Shown piece by piece: positions 11,614 to 25,215 of a stretch of DNA of 64,000 bases (its first letter is position 1; every line of letters begins with the position of its first letter). The notes under the pieces were generated by a model. That model had not been told where the DNA came from. It saw nothing but the letters and a program-made list of their open reading frames with translations, and ran no database searches. The DNA is from Antedon bifida. Taxonomy: Eukaryota; Echinodermata; Crinoidea; Comatulida; Antedonidae. The translations under genes were made by a program, and so were the position numbers. The stretch lies in the NCBI GenBank assembly GCA_963402885.1, contig OY727099.1, positions 16,635,001-16,699,000 of the forward strand, given 5' to 3'.

Positions 11614-14600
11614 TGTTCTAAAACGGTTTCAAATGTGATTTTAAGCACTTTGATGTTTTTGTGTAATCAAGTTTCATCGAAATGCACAAAATGGTCTAAA
11701 ACGTCTCCAAATGCGATTTGAAGCTATTTTGTGCACTTTGATGTTTTGTGTGAAAAGTTTCATCGAAATGCACAAAATGGTCTAAAACGTCTCCAAATAC
11801 TATATTAAGCTATTGTATGCACTTTGATGTTTTTGAGTGAAAAGTTTTTTCGAAATGCTCAAAATGGTCTAAAACGTCTCCAAATGCGATTTGGAGCTCT
11901 TTTGTGCATTTTGATGTTTTGTGTCAAAAGTTTTATAGAATTGCTCGAAATGGTCTAAAACGGTTTCAAATGTGATTTTAAGCACTTTGATGTTTTTGTG
12001 TAACTAAGTTTCATCGAAATGCACAAAATGGTCTAAAACGTCTGCAAATGCGATTTGAAGCTATTTTATTCACTTTGATGGTTTTGTGTGAAAAGTTTCA
12101 TCGAAATGCACAAAATGGTCAAAAACGTCTCCAAATACGATAATAAGCTGTTGTATGCACATTGATGTTTTTGTGTGAAAAGTTTCATCGAAATGCACAA
12201 AATGGTCTAAAACGTCTCCAAATGCGATAATAAGCTGTTGTATGCACATTGATGTTTTTGTTTGAAAAGTTTCATCGAAATGCACAAAATGGTCTAAAAC
12301 GTCTCCAAATACGATATTAAGCTATTGTATGCACTTTGTTGTTTTTGTGTAAAAAGTTTCATCGAAATGCACAAAATGGTCTAAAACGTCTCCAAATACG
12401 ATATTAAGCTATTGTATGCACTTTGATGTTTTTGTGTGAAAAGTTTTTTCGAAATGCACAAAATGGTCTAAAACGTCTCCAAATGCGATTTGGAACTCTT
12501 TTGTGCACTTTGATGTTTTTGTGTAACCAATTTTCATCGAAATGCACAAAATGGTCTAAAACGTCTCCAAATGCGATTTGAAGCTATTTTGTGCACTTTA
12601 ATGTTTTGTGTGAAAAGTTTTATTGAAATGCAAAAAATGGTCTAAAACGTCTCCAAATACGATATTAAGCTATTGTATGCACTTTGATGTTTTTGTGTGA
12701 AAAGTTTTTTCGAAATGCACAAAATGGTCTAAAACGTCTCCAAATGCGATAACAAGCTGTTGTATGCACATTGATGTTTTTGTTTGAAAAGTTTCATCGA
12801 AATGCACAAAATGGTCTAAAACGTCTCCAAATACGATATTAAGCTATTGTATGCACTTTGTTGTTTTTGTGTAAAAAGTTTCATCGAAATGCATAAAATG
12901 GTCAAAAATGTCTCCAAATGCGATTTGAAGCTATTTTGTGCACTTTTATGTTTTGGGTGAAAAGTTTCATCGAAATGCACAAAATGGTCTAAAACGTCTC
13001 CAAATACGATATTAAGCTATTGTATGCACTTTGATGTTTTTGTGTGAAAAGTTTTTTCGAAATGCACAAAATGGTCTAAAACGTCTCCAAATGCGATTTT
13101 AAGCACTTTGATGTTTTTGTGTAATCAAGTTTCATCGAAATGCACAAAATGGTCTAAAACGTCTGCAAATGCGATTTGAAGCTATTTTGTGCACTTTGAT
13201 GTTTTGTGTGAAAAGTTTCATCGAAATGCACAAAATGGTCTAAAACGTCTCCAAATACTATATTAAGCTATTGTATGCACTTTGATGTTTTTGAGTGAAA
13301 AGTTTTTTCGAAATGCTCAAAATGGTCTAAAACGTCTCCAAATGCGATTTGGAGCTCTTTTGTGCATTTTGATGTTTTGTGTCAAAAGTTTTATAGAAAT
13401 GCTCGAAATGGTCTAAAACGGTTTCAAATGTGATTTTAAGCACTTTGATGTTTTTGTGTAACTAAGTTTCATCGAAATGCACAAAATGGTCTAAAACGTC
13501 TGCAAATGCGATTTGAAGCTATTTTATTCACTTTGATGGTTTTGTGTGAAAAGTTTCATCGAAATGCACAAAATGGTCAAAAACGTCTCCAAATACGATA
13601 ATAAGCTGTTGTATGCACATTGATGTTTTTGTGTGAAAAGTTTCATCGAAATGCACAAAATGGTCTAAAACGTCTCCAAATGCGATAATAAGCTGTTGTA
13701 TGCACATTGATGTTTTTGTTTGAAAAGTTTCATCGAAATGCACAAAATGGTCTAAAACGTCTCCAAATACGATATTAAGCTATTGTATGCACTTTGTTGT
13801 TTTTGTGTAAAAAGTTTCATCGAAATGCACAAAATGGTCTAAAACGTCTCCAAATACGATATTAAGCTATTGTATGCACTTTGATGTTTTTGTGTGAAAA
13901 GTTTTTTCGAAATGCACAAAATGGTCTAAAACGTCTCCAAATGCGATTTGGAACTCTTTTGTGCACTTTGATGTTTTTGTGTAACCAATTTTCATCGAAA
14001 TGCACAAAATGGTCTAAAACGTCTCCAAATGCGATTTGAAGCTATTTTGTGCACTTTAATGTTTTGTGTGAAAAGTTTTATTGAAATGCAAAAAATGGTC
14101 TAAAACGTCTCCAAATACGATATTAAGCTATTGTATGCACTTTGATGTTTTTGTGTGAAAAGTTTTTTCGAAATGCACAAAATGGTCTAAAACGTCTCCA
14201 AATGCGATAACAAGCTGTTGTATGCACATTGATGTTTTTGTTTGAAAAGTTTCATCGAAATGCACAAAATGGTCTAAAACGTCTCCAAATACGATATTAA
14301 GCTATTGTATGCACTTTGTTGTTTTTGTGTAAAAAGTTTCATCGAAATGCATAAAATGGTCAAAAATGTCTCCAAATGCGATTTGAAGCTATTTTGTGCA
14401 CTTTTATGTTTTGGGTGAAAAGTTTCATCGAAATGCACAAAATGGTCTAAAACGTCTCCAAATACGATATTAAGCTATTGTATGCACTTTGATGTTTTTG
14501 TGTGAAAAGTTTTTTCGAAATGCACAAAATGGTCTAAAACGTCTCCAAATGCGATTTTAAGCACTTTGATGTTTTTGTGTAATCAAGTTTCATCGAAATG

Positions 14601-16247
14601 CACAAAATGGTCTAAAACGTCTGCAAATGCGATTTGAAGCTATTTTGTGCACTTTGATGTTTTGTGTGAAAAGTTTCATCGAAATGCACAAAATGGTCTA
14701 AAACGTCTCCAAATACTATATTAAGCTATTGTATGCACTTTGATGTTTTTGAGTGAAAAGTTTTTTCGAAATGCTCAAAATGGTCTAAAACGTCTCCAAA
14801 TGCGATTTGGAGCTCTTTTGTGCATTTTGATGTTTTGTGTCAAAAGTTTTATAGAAATGCTCGAAATGGTCTAAAACGGTTTCAAATGTGATTTTAAGCA
14901 CTTTGATGTTTTTGTGTAACTAAGTTTCATCGAAATGCACAAAATGGTCTAAAACGTCTGCAAATGCGATTTGAAGCTATTTTATTCACTTTGATGGTTT
15001 TGTGTGAAAAGTTTCATCGAAATGCACAAAATGGTCAAAAACGTCTCCAAATACGATAATAAGCTGTTGTATGCACATTGATGTTTTTGTGTGAAAAGTT
15101 TCATCGAAATGCACAAAATGGTCTAAAACGTCTCCAAATGCGATAATAAGCTGTTGTATGCACATTGATGTTTTTGTTTGAAAAGTTTCATCGAAATGCA
15201 CAAAATGGTCTAAAACGTCTCCAAATACGATATTAAGCTATTGTATGCACTTTGTTGTTTTTGTGTAAAAAGTTTCATCGAAATGCACAAAATGGTCTAA
15301 AACGTCTCCAAATACGATATTAAGCTATTGTATGCACTTTGATGTTTTTGTGTGAAAAGTTTTTTCGAAATGCACAAAATGGTCTAAAACGTCTCCAAAT
15401 GCGATTTGGAACTCTTTTGTGCACTTTGATGTTTTTGTGTAACCAATTTTCATCGAAATGCACAAAATGGTCTAAAACGTCTCCAAATGCGATTTGAAGA
15501 TATTTTGTGCACTTTAATGTTTTGTGTGAAAAGTTTTATTGAAATGCAAAAAATGGTCTAAAACGTCTCCAAATACGATATTAAGCTATTGTATGCACTT
15601 TGATGTTTTTGTGTGAAAAGTTTTTTCGAAATGCACAAAATGGTCTAAAACGTCTCCAAATGCGATAACAAGCTGTTGTATGCACATTGATGTTTTTGTT
15701 TGAAAAGTTTCATCGAAATGCACAAAATGGTCTAAAACGTCTCCAAATACGATATTAAGCTATTGTATGCACTTTGTTGTTTTTGTGTAAAAAGTTTCAT
15801 CGAAATGCACAAATTGGTCAAAAATGTCTCCAAATGCGATTTGAAGCTATTTTGTGCACTTTTATGTTTTGGGTGAAAAGTTTCATCGAGATGCACAAAA
15901 TGGTCTAAAACGTCTCCAAATACGATATTAAGCTATTGTATGCACTTTTATGTTTTTGTGTGAAAAGTTTCATCGAAATGCACAAAATGGTCTAAAACGT
16001 CTCCAAATACGATATTAGGCTATTGTATGCACTTTGTTGTTTTTGTGTAAAAAGTTTCATCGAAATGCATAAAATGGTCAAAAATGTCTCCAAATGCGAT
16101 TTGAAGCTATTTTGTGCACTTTTATGTTTTGGGTGAAAAGTTTCATCGAAATGCACAAAATGGTCTAAAACGTCTCCAAATACGATATTAAGCTATTGTA
16201 TGCACTTTGATGTTTTTGTGTGAAAAGTTTTTTCGAAATGCACAAAA
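11614..16247 (+). repeat. 1,458/1,718-bp HOR, three copies
   Basis: Units start at 11,614, 13,072 and 14,530 (1,458 bp apart, about 17 monomers). The third unit is 1,718 bp long, ending at 16,247, because three extra monomers (260 bp) with GGGTGAAAAG and CGAGATG variants lie at about 15.82-16.07 kb. Markers in every unit are GTAATCAAG at the start, CTATTTTATTCACTTTGATGG at 12,070, 13,528 and 14,986, and GATAACAAG. Units 2 and 3 begin with a hybrid monomer; unit 1 begins with the original 78-bp partner of an F monomer. Confidence 0.9.
13072..13149 (+). repeat. Hybrid D/C monomer at a HOR boundary
   Basis: This 78-bp monomer starts like class D (GTCTCCAAATGCGATT) and ends like the F-associated class C (TTAAGCACTTTGATG, GTAATCAAG). 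The corresponding monomer in unit 1 (11,614) is entirely C-like. The same hybrid starts units at 14,530 and 46,234. It is the expected footprint of an unequal crossover within the AT-rich dyad region and so marks the join that created the HOR. Confidence 0.82.
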
Positions 16248-19200
16248 TGGTCTAAAACGTCTCCAAATGCGATTTGGAACTATTTTGTGCACTTTGATGT
16301 TTTTGTGTAACCAAGTTTCATCGAAATGCACAAAATGGTCTAAAACGTCTCCAAATGCGATTTGAAGCTATTTTGTGCACTTTAATGTTTTGTGTGAAAA
16401 GTTTTATCGAAATGCTCAAAATGGTCTAAAACGTCTCCAAATACTATATTAAGCTATTGTATGCAGTTTGATGTTTTTGTGTGAAAAGTTTTTTCGAAAT
16501 GCACAAAATGGTCTAAAACGTCTCCAAATGCGATTTGGAACTATTTTGTGCACTTTGATGTTTTTGTGTAACCAAGTTTCATCGAAATGCACAAAATGGT
16601 CTAAAACGTCTCCAAATGCGATTTGAAGCTATTTTATGCACTTTTATGTTTTGTGTGAAAAGTTTCAAAATGGTCTAAAACGTCTCCAAATACTATATTA
16701 AGCTATTGTATGCACTTTGATGTTTTTGAGTGAAAAGTTTTTTCGAAATGCTCAAAATGGTCTAAAACGTCTCCAAATGCGATTTGGAGCTCTTTTGTGC
16801 ACTTTGATGTTTTGTGTCAAAAGTTTTATAGAAATGCTCGAAATGGTCTAAAACGGTTTCAAATGTGATTTTAAGCACTTTGATGTTTTTGTGTAACTAA
16901 GTTTCATCGAAATGCACAAAATGGTCTAAAACGTCTGCAAATGCGATTTGAAGATATTTTATGCACTTTGATGGTTTTGTGTGAAAAGTTTCATCGAAAT
17001 GCACAAAATGGTCAAAAACGTCTCCAAATACGATAATAAGCTGTTGTATGCACATTGATGTTTTTGTGTGAAAAGTTTCATCGAAATGCACAAAATGGTC
17101 TAAAACGTCTCCAAATACGATAATAAGCTGTTGTATGCACATTGATGTTTTTGTTTGAAAAGTTTCATCGAAATGCACAAAATGGTCTAAAACGTCTCCA
17201 AATACGATATTAAGCTATTGTATGCACTTTGTTGTTTTTGTGTAAAAAGTTTCATCGAAATGCACAAATTGGTCAAAAATGTCTCCAAATGCGATTTGAA
17301 GCTATTTTGTGCACTTTTATGTTTTGGGTGAAAAGTTTCATCGAGATGCACAAAATGGTCTAAAACGTCTCCAAATACGATATTAAGCTATTGTATGCAC
17401 TTTTATGTTTTTGTGTGAAAAGTTTCATCGAAATGCACAAAATGGTCTAAAACGTCTCCAAATACGATATTAAGCTATTGTATGCACTTTGATGTTTTTG
17501 TGTGAAAAGTTTTTTCGAAATGCACAAAATGGTCTAAAACGTCTCCAAATGCGATAATAAGCTGTTGTATGCACATTGATGTTTTTGTTTGAAAAGTTTC
17601 ATCGAAATGCACAAAATGGTCTAAAACGTCTCCAAATACGATATTAAGCTATTGTATGCACTTTGTTGTTTTTGTGTAAAAAGTTTCATCGAAATGCACA
17701 AAATGGTCAAAAATGTCTCCAAATGCGATTTGAAGCTATTTTGTGCACTTTTATGTTTTGGGTGAAAAGTTTTATCGAAATGCACAAAATGGTCTAAAAC
17801 GTCTCCAAATACGATATTAAGCTATTGTATGCACTTTGATGTTTTTGTGTTAAAAGTTTTTTCGAAATGCACAAAATGGTCTAAAACGTCTCCAAATGCG
17901 ATTTGGAACTCTTTTGTGCACTTTGATGTTTTTGTGTAACCAAGTTTCATAGAAATGCACAAAATGGTCTAAAACGTCTCCAAATACTATATTAAGCTAT
18001 TGTATGCACTTTGATGTTTTTGAGTGAAAAGTTTTTTCGAAATGCTCAAAATGGTCTAAAACGTCTCAAAATGCGATTTGGAGCTTTTTTGTGCACTTTG
18101 ATGTTTTGTGTCAAAGGTTTTATAGAAATGCTCGAAATGGTCTAAAACGGTTTCAAATGTGATTTTTAGCACTTTGATGTTTTTGTGTAACTAAGTTTCA
18201 TCGAAATGCACAAAATGGTCTAAAACGTCTGCAAATGCGATTTGAAGATATTTTATGCACTTTGATGGTTTTGTGTGAAAAGTTTCATCGAAATGCACAA
18301 AATGGTCTAAAACGTCTCCAAATATGATATTAAGCTATTGTATGCACTTTGATGTTTTTGTGTGAAAGTTTTTTCGAAATGCACAAAATGGTCTAAAACG
18401 TCTCCAAATGCGATTTGGAACTCTTTTGTGCACTTTGATGTTTTTGTGTAACCAAGTTTCATCGAAATGCACAAAATGGTCTAAAACGTCTCCAAATGCG
18501 ATTTGAAGCTATTTTGTGCACTTTAATGTTTTGTGTGAAAAGTTTTATCGAAATGCTCAAAATGGTCTAAAACGTCTCCAAATACTCTATTAAGCTATTG
18601 TATGCATTTTGATGTTTTTGAGTGAAAAGTTTTTTCGAAATGCTCAAAATGGTCTAAAACGTCTCCAAATGCGATTTGGAGCTCTTTTGTGCACTTTGAT
18701 GTTTTGTGTCAAAAGTTTTATAGAAATGCTCGAAATGGTCTAAAACGGTTTCAAATGTGATTTTAAGCACTTTTATGTTTTTGTGTAACTAAGTTTCATC
18801 GAAATGCACAAAATGGTCTAAAACGTCTGCAAATGCGATTTGAAGATATTTTATGCACTTTGATGGTTTTGTGTGAAAAGTTTCATCGAAATGCACAAAA
18901 TGGTCAAAAACGTCTCCAAATACGATAATAAGCTGTTGTATGCACATTGATGTTTTTGTGTGAAAAGTTTCATCGAAATGCACAAAATGGTCTAAAACGT
19001 CTCCAAATACGATATTAAGCTATTGTATGCACTTTGATGTTTTTGTGTGAAAAGTTTTTTCGAAATGCACAAAATGGTCTAAAACGTCTCCAAATGCGAT
19101 AATAAGCTGTTGTATGCACATTGATGTTTTTGTTTGAAAAGTTTCATCGAAATGCACAAAATGGTCTAAAACGTCTCCAAATGCGATTTGAAGCTATTTT

Positions 19201-19413
19201 GTGCACTTTAATGTTTTGTGTGAAAAGTTTTATCGAAATGCTCAAAATGGTCTAAAACGGTTTCAAATGTGATTTTAAGCACTTTGATATTTTTGTGTAA
19301 TCAAGTTTTTTCGAAATGCACAAAATGGTCTAAAACGTCTCCAAATGCGATTTGGAACTCTTTTGTGCACTTTGATGTTTTTGTGTAACCAAGTTTCATC
19401 GAAATGCACAAAA
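16248..19413 (+). repeat. Segment S, copy 1 (~3.2 kb)
   Basis: S is a long irregular series of monomers found four times: here, 27,703-30,862, 48,211-51,142 and 51,383-54,773. Landmarks are GTATGCAGTTTGATG near 16,460, a monomer with a 12-bp deletion (GAAAAGTTTCAAAATGG near 16,665), two E monomers after a G monomer near 17.0-17.17 kb, GGGTG/CGAGATG monomers near 17.33 kb, and TTTGATATTTTTGTG near 19,287. Copy 1 shares CACTTTTATG near 18,770 and TGGTCAAAAACG near 18,901 with copy 2. Confidence 0.9.
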
Positions 19414-22400
19414 TGGTCTAAAACGTCTCCAAATGCGATTTGAAGCTATTTTGTGCACTTTAATGTTTTGTGTAATGAAACGCACAAAATGGTCTAAAAC
19501 GTCTCCAAATGCGATTTGAAGCTATTTTGTGCACTTTGTTGTTTTGTGTGAAAAGTTTCATCGAAATGCACAAAATGGTCTAAAACGTCTCCAAATACGA
19601 TATTAAGCTATTGTATGCACTTTGTTGTTTTTGTGTGAAAAGTTTCATCGAAATGCACAAAATGGTCTAAAACGTCTCCAAATGCGATTTGAAGCTATTT
19701 TATGCACTTTTATGTTTTGTGAGAAAAGTTTCATCTAAATGCAAAAAATGGTCTAAAACGTCTCCAAATACGATATTAAGCTATTGTATGCACTTTGATG
19801 TTTTTGTGTGAAAAGTTTTTTCGAAATGCACAAAATGGTCTAAAACGTCTCCAAATGCGATTTGGAACTCTTTTGTGCACTTTGATGTTTTTGTGTAACC
19901 AATTTTCATCGAAATGCACAAAATGGTCTAAAACGTCTCCAAATGCGATTTGAAGCTATTTTATGCACTTTAATGTTTTGTGTGAAAAGTTTTATCGAAA
20001 TGCTCAAAATGGTCTAAAACGGTTTCAAATGTGATTTTAAGCACTTTGATATTTTTGTGTAATCAAGTTTTTTCGAAATGCACAAAATGGTCTAAAACGT
20101 CTCCAAATGCGATATTAAGCTATTATGTGCACTTTGATGTTTTGTGTAATGAAACGCACAAAATGGTCTAAAACGTCTCCAAATGCGATTTGAAGCTATT
20201 TTGTGCACTTTGATGTTGTGTGTGAAAAGTTTCATCGAAATGCACAAAGTGGTCTAAAACGTCTCCAAATACGATATTAAGATATTGTATGCACTTTGTT
20301 GTTTTTGTGTGAAAAGTTTCATCGAAATGCACAAAATGGTCTAAAACGTCTCCAAATGCGATTTGAAGCTATTTTGTGCACTTTGATGTTTTGTGTAAAA
20401 AGTTTCATCGAAATGCACAAAACGGTCTAAAACGTCTCCAAATACGATATTAAGCTATTGTATGCACTTTGATGTTTTTGTGTGAAAAGTTTTAACGAAA
20501 TGCACAAAATGGTCTAAAACGTCTCCAAATCCGTTTTGAAGCTATTCTAAGCACTTTGGTGTTTTTATGTTAACATGTTTTTTCGTAATGCTCAAAATGT
20601 TCTAAAACGGTTTCAAATGTGATTTTAAGCACTTTGATGTTTTTGTGTAATCAAGTTTCATCGAAATGCACAAAATGGTCTAAAACGTCTGCAAATGCGA
20701 TTTGAAGCTATTTTGTGCACTTTGATGTTTTGTGTGAAAAGTTTCATCGAAATGCACAAAATGGTCTAAAACGTCTCCAAATACTATATTAAGCTATTGT
20801 ATGCACTTTGATGTTTTTGAGTGAAAAGTTTTTTCGAAATGCTCAAAATGGTCTAAAACGTCTCCAAATGCGATTTGGAGCTCTTTTGTGCATTTTGATG
20901 TTTTGTGTCAAAAGTTTTATAGAAATGCTCGAAATGGTCTAAAACGGTTTCAAATGTGATTTTAAGCACTTTGATGTTTTTGTGTAACTAAGTTTCATCG
21001 AAATGCACAAAATGGTCTAAAACGTCTGCAAATGCGATTTGAAGATATTTTATGCACTTTGATGGTTTTGTGTGAAAAGTTTCATCGAAATGCACAAAAT
21101 GGTAAAAAACGTCTCCAAATACGATAATAAGCTGTTGTATGCACATTGATGTTTTTGTGTGAAAAGTTTCATCGAAATGCACAAAATGGTCTAAAACGTC
21201 TCCAAATACGATATTAAGCTATTGTATGCACTTTGATGTTTTTGTGTGAAAAGTTTTTTCGAAATGCACAAAATGGTCTAAAACGTCTCCAAATGCGATA
21301 ATAAGCTGTTGTATGCACATTGATGTTTTTGTTTGAAAAGTTTCATCGAAATGCACAAAATGGTCTAAAACGTCTCCAAATACGATATTAAGCTATTGTA
21401 TGCACTTTGTTGTTTTTGTGTAAAAAGTTTCATCGAAATGCACAAAATGGTCTAAAACGTCTCCAAATACGATATTAAGCTATTGTATGCACTTTTATGT
21501 TTTGGGTGAAAAGTTTCATCGAGATGCACAAAATGGTCTAAAACGTCTCCAAATACGATATTAAGCTATTGTATGCACTTTTATGTTTTTGTGTGAAAAG
21601 TTTCATCGAAATGCACAAAATGGTCTAAAACGTCTCCAAATACGATATTAAGCTATTGTATGCACTTTTATGTTTTGGGTGAAAAGTTTCATCGAGATGC
21701 ACAAAATGGTCTAAATCGTCTCCAAATACGATATTAAGCTGTTGTATGCACATTGATGTTTTTGTGTGAAAAGTTTCATCGAAATGCACAAAATGGTCTA
21801 AAACGTCTCCAAATACGATATTAAGCTATTGTATGCACTTTGTTGTTTTTGTGTAAAAAGTTTCATCGAAATGCACAAAATGGTCAAAAATGTCTCCAAA
21901 TGCGATTTGAAGCTATTTTGTGCACTTTTATGTTTTGGGTGAAACGTTTCATCGAAATGCACAAAATGGTCTAAAACGTCTCCAAATACGATATTAAGCT
22001 ATTGTATGCACTTTGATGTTTTTGTGTTAAAAGTTTTTTCGAAATGCACAAAATGGTCTAAAACGTCTCCAAATGCGATTTGGAACTCTTTTGTGCACTT
22101 TGATGTTTTTGTGTAACCAAGTTTCATCGAAATGCACAAAATGGTCTAAAACGTCTCCAAATGCGATTTGAAGCTATTTTGTGCACTTTAATGTTTTGTG
22201 TAATGAAACGCACAAAATGGTCTAAAATGTCTCCAAATGCGATTTGAAGCTATTTTGTGCACTTTGTTGTTTTGTGTGAAAAGTTTCATCGAAATGCACA
22301 AAATGGTCTAAAACGTCTCCAAATGCGATTTGAAGCTATTTTATGCACTTTTATGTTTTGTGAGAAAAGTTTCATCCAAATGCAAAAAATGGTCTAAAAC

Positions 22401-23257
22401 GTCTCCAAATACGATATTAAGCTATTGTATGCACTTTGATGTTTTTGTGTGAAAAGTTTTTTCGAAAAGCACAAAATGGTCTAAAACGTCTCCAAATGCG
22501 ATAATAAGCTGTTGTATGCACATTGATGTTTTTGTTTGAAAAGTTTCATCGAAATGCACAAAATGGTCTAAAACGTCTCCAAATACGATATTAAGCTATT
22601 GTATGCACTTTGTTGTTTTTGTGTAAAAAGTTTCATCGAAATGCACAAAATGGTCTAAAACGTCTCCAAATACGATATTAAGCTATTGTATGCACTTTTA
22701 TGTTTTGGGTGAAAAGTTTCATCGAGATGCACAAAATGGTCTAAAACGTCTCCAAATACGATATTAAGCTATTGTATGCACTTTTATGTTTTTGTGTGAA
22801 AAGTTTCATCGAAATGCACAAAATGGTCTAAAACGTCTCCAAATACGATATTAAGCTATTGTATGCACTTTTATGTTTTGGGTGAAAAGTTTCATCGAGA
22901 TGCACAAAATGGTCTAAAACGTCTCCAAATACGATATTAAGCTGTTGTATGCACATTGATGTTTTTGTGTGAAAAGTTTCATCGAAATGCACAAAATGGT
23001 CTAAAACGTCTCCAAATGCTATTTGGAACTCTTTTGTGCACTCTGATGTTTTTGTGTAACCAAGTTTCATCGAAATGCACAAAATGGTCTAAAACGTCTC
23101 CAAATGCGATTTGAAGCTATTTTGTGCACTTTAATGTTTTGTGTGAAAAGTTTTATCGAAATGCTCAAAATGGTCTAAAACGTCTCCAAATACGATATTA
23201 AGCTATTGTATGCACTTTGATGTTTTTGTGTGAAAAGTTTTAACGAAATGCACAAAA
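19414..23257 (+). repeat. Mosaic region containing segment T, copy 1
   Basis: Bases about 19,497-21,570 (segment T) recur at about 35,131-37,210, offset 15,634 bp. They share the GTGTAATGAAACGC monomer, the GATGTTGTGTGTG monomer, and an F monomer with TTCGTAATG. From 21.2 to 23.0 kb, A and E monomers with GGGTGAAAAG and CGAGATG marks recur at about 1,203-bp spacing (GGGTG at 21,504 and 22,707). An odd GTGCACTCTGATG variant lies near 23,040. Confidence 0.8.
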
Positions 23258-25215
23258 TGGTCTAAAACGTCTCCAAATCCGTTTTGAAGCTATTCTAAGC
23301 ACTTTCGTGTTTTTATGTTAACATGTTTTTTCGAAATGCTCAAAATGTTCTAAAACGGTTTCAAATGTGATTTTAAGCACTTTGATGTTTTTGTGTAATC
23401 AAGTTTCATCGAAATGCACAAAATGGTCTAAAACGTCTCCAAATGCGATTTGAAGCTATTTTGTGCACTTTGATGTTTTGTGTGAAAAGTTTCATCGAAA
23501 TGCACAAAATGGTCTAAAACGTCTCCAAATACTATATTAAGCTATTGTATGCACTTTGATGTTTTTGAGTGAAAAGTTTTTTCGAAATGCTCAAATTGGT
23601 CTAAAACGTCTCCAAATGCGATTTGGAGCTCTTTTGTGCATTTTGATGTTTTGTGTCAAAAGTTTTATAGAAATGCTCGAAATGGTCTAAAACGGTTTCA
23701 AATGTGATTTTAAGCACTTTGATGTTTTTGTGTAACTAAGTTTCATCGAAATGCACAAAATGGTCTAAAACGTCTGCAAATGCGATTTGAAGCTTTTTTA
23801 TTCACTTTGATGGTTTTGTGTGAAAAGTTTCATCGAAATGCACAAAATGGTCAAAAACGTCTCCAAATGCGATTTGAAGCTATTTTGTGCACTTTAATGT
23901 TTTGTGTGAAAAGTTTTATCGAAATGCTCAAAATGGTCTAAAACGTCTCCAAATGCGATTTGGAGCTCTTTTGTGCACTTTGATGTTTTGTGTCAAAAGT
24001 TTTATAAAAAGCTCGAAATGGTCTAAAACGGTTTCAAATGTGATTTTAAGCACTTTGATGTTTTTGTGTAACTAAGTTTCATCGAAATGCACAAAATGGT
24101 CTAAAACGTCTCCAAATGCGATTTGGAACTCTTTTGTGCACTTTGATGGTTTTGTGTGAAAAGTTTCATCGAAATGCACAAAATGGTCAAAAACGTCTCC
24201 AAATACGATAATAAGCTGTTGTATGCACATTGATGTTTTTGTGTGAAAAGTTTCATCGAAATGCACAAAATGGTCTAAAACGTCTCCAAATACGATATTA
24301 AGCTATTGTATGCACTTTGATGTTTTTGTGTGAAAAGTTTTTTCGAAATGCACAAAATGGTCTAAAACGTCTCCAAATGCGATAATAAGCTGTTGTATGC
24401 ACATTGATGTTTTTGTTTGAAAAGTTTCATCGAAATGCACAAAATGGTCTAAAACGTCTCCAAATACGATATTAAGCTATTGTATGCACTTTGATTTTTT
24501 TGTGTGAAAAGTTTTTTCGAAATGCACAAAATGGTCTAAAACGTCTCCAAATGCGATAATAAGCTGTTGTATGCACTTTGTTGTTTTTGTGTAAAAAGTT
24601 TCATCGAAATGCACAAATTTGTCAAAAATGTCTCCAAATGCGATTTGAAGCTATTTTGTGCACTTTTATGTTTTGGGTGAAAAGTTTCATCGAAATGCAC
24701 AAAATGGTCTAAAACGTCTCCAAATACGATATTAAGCTATTGTATGCACTTTGATGTTTTTGTGTGAAAAGTTTTTTCGAAATGCACAAAATGGTCTAAA
24801 ACGTCTACAAATGCGATTTGAAGCTATTTTGTGCACTTTTATGTTTTGTGTGAAAAGTTTCATCGAAATGCACAAAATGGTTTAAAACGTCTTCAAATAC
24901 GATATTAAGCTATTGTATGCACATTGATGTTTTTGTTTGAAAAGTTTCATCGAAATGCACAAAATGGTCTAAAACGTCTCCAAATGCGATAATAAGCTGT
25001 TGTATGCACATTGATGTTTTTGTTTGAAAAGTTTTTTCGAAATGCTCAAAATGTTCTAAAACGGTTTCAAATGTGATTTTAAGCACTTTGATGTTTTTGT
25101 GTAATCAAGTTTCATCGAAATGCACAAAATGGTCTAAAACGTCTCCAAATGCGATTTGAAGCTATTTTGTGCACTTTGATGTTTTGTGTGAAAAGTTTCA
25201 TCGAAATGCACAAAA
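23258..25215 (+). repeat. Mosaic region with F, B-C, G and E monomers
   Basis: It opens with an F monomer (23,258-23,345) and its 78-bp partner, followed by two B-C pairs whose C ends lie near 23,731 and 24,068. The second pair has a shortened B end (TTTATAAAAAGCTCG near 24,003). E monomers cluster near 24.2-25.0 kb. No non-satellite sequence was seen. Confidence 0.75.

Noticed and set aside
19474-19490. GTGTAATGAAACGC monomers as a foreign insertion
   Set aside because: They align with the normal monomer after a ~10-bp loss and three substitutions, and about fourteen copies occur, so they are a monomer class (H).
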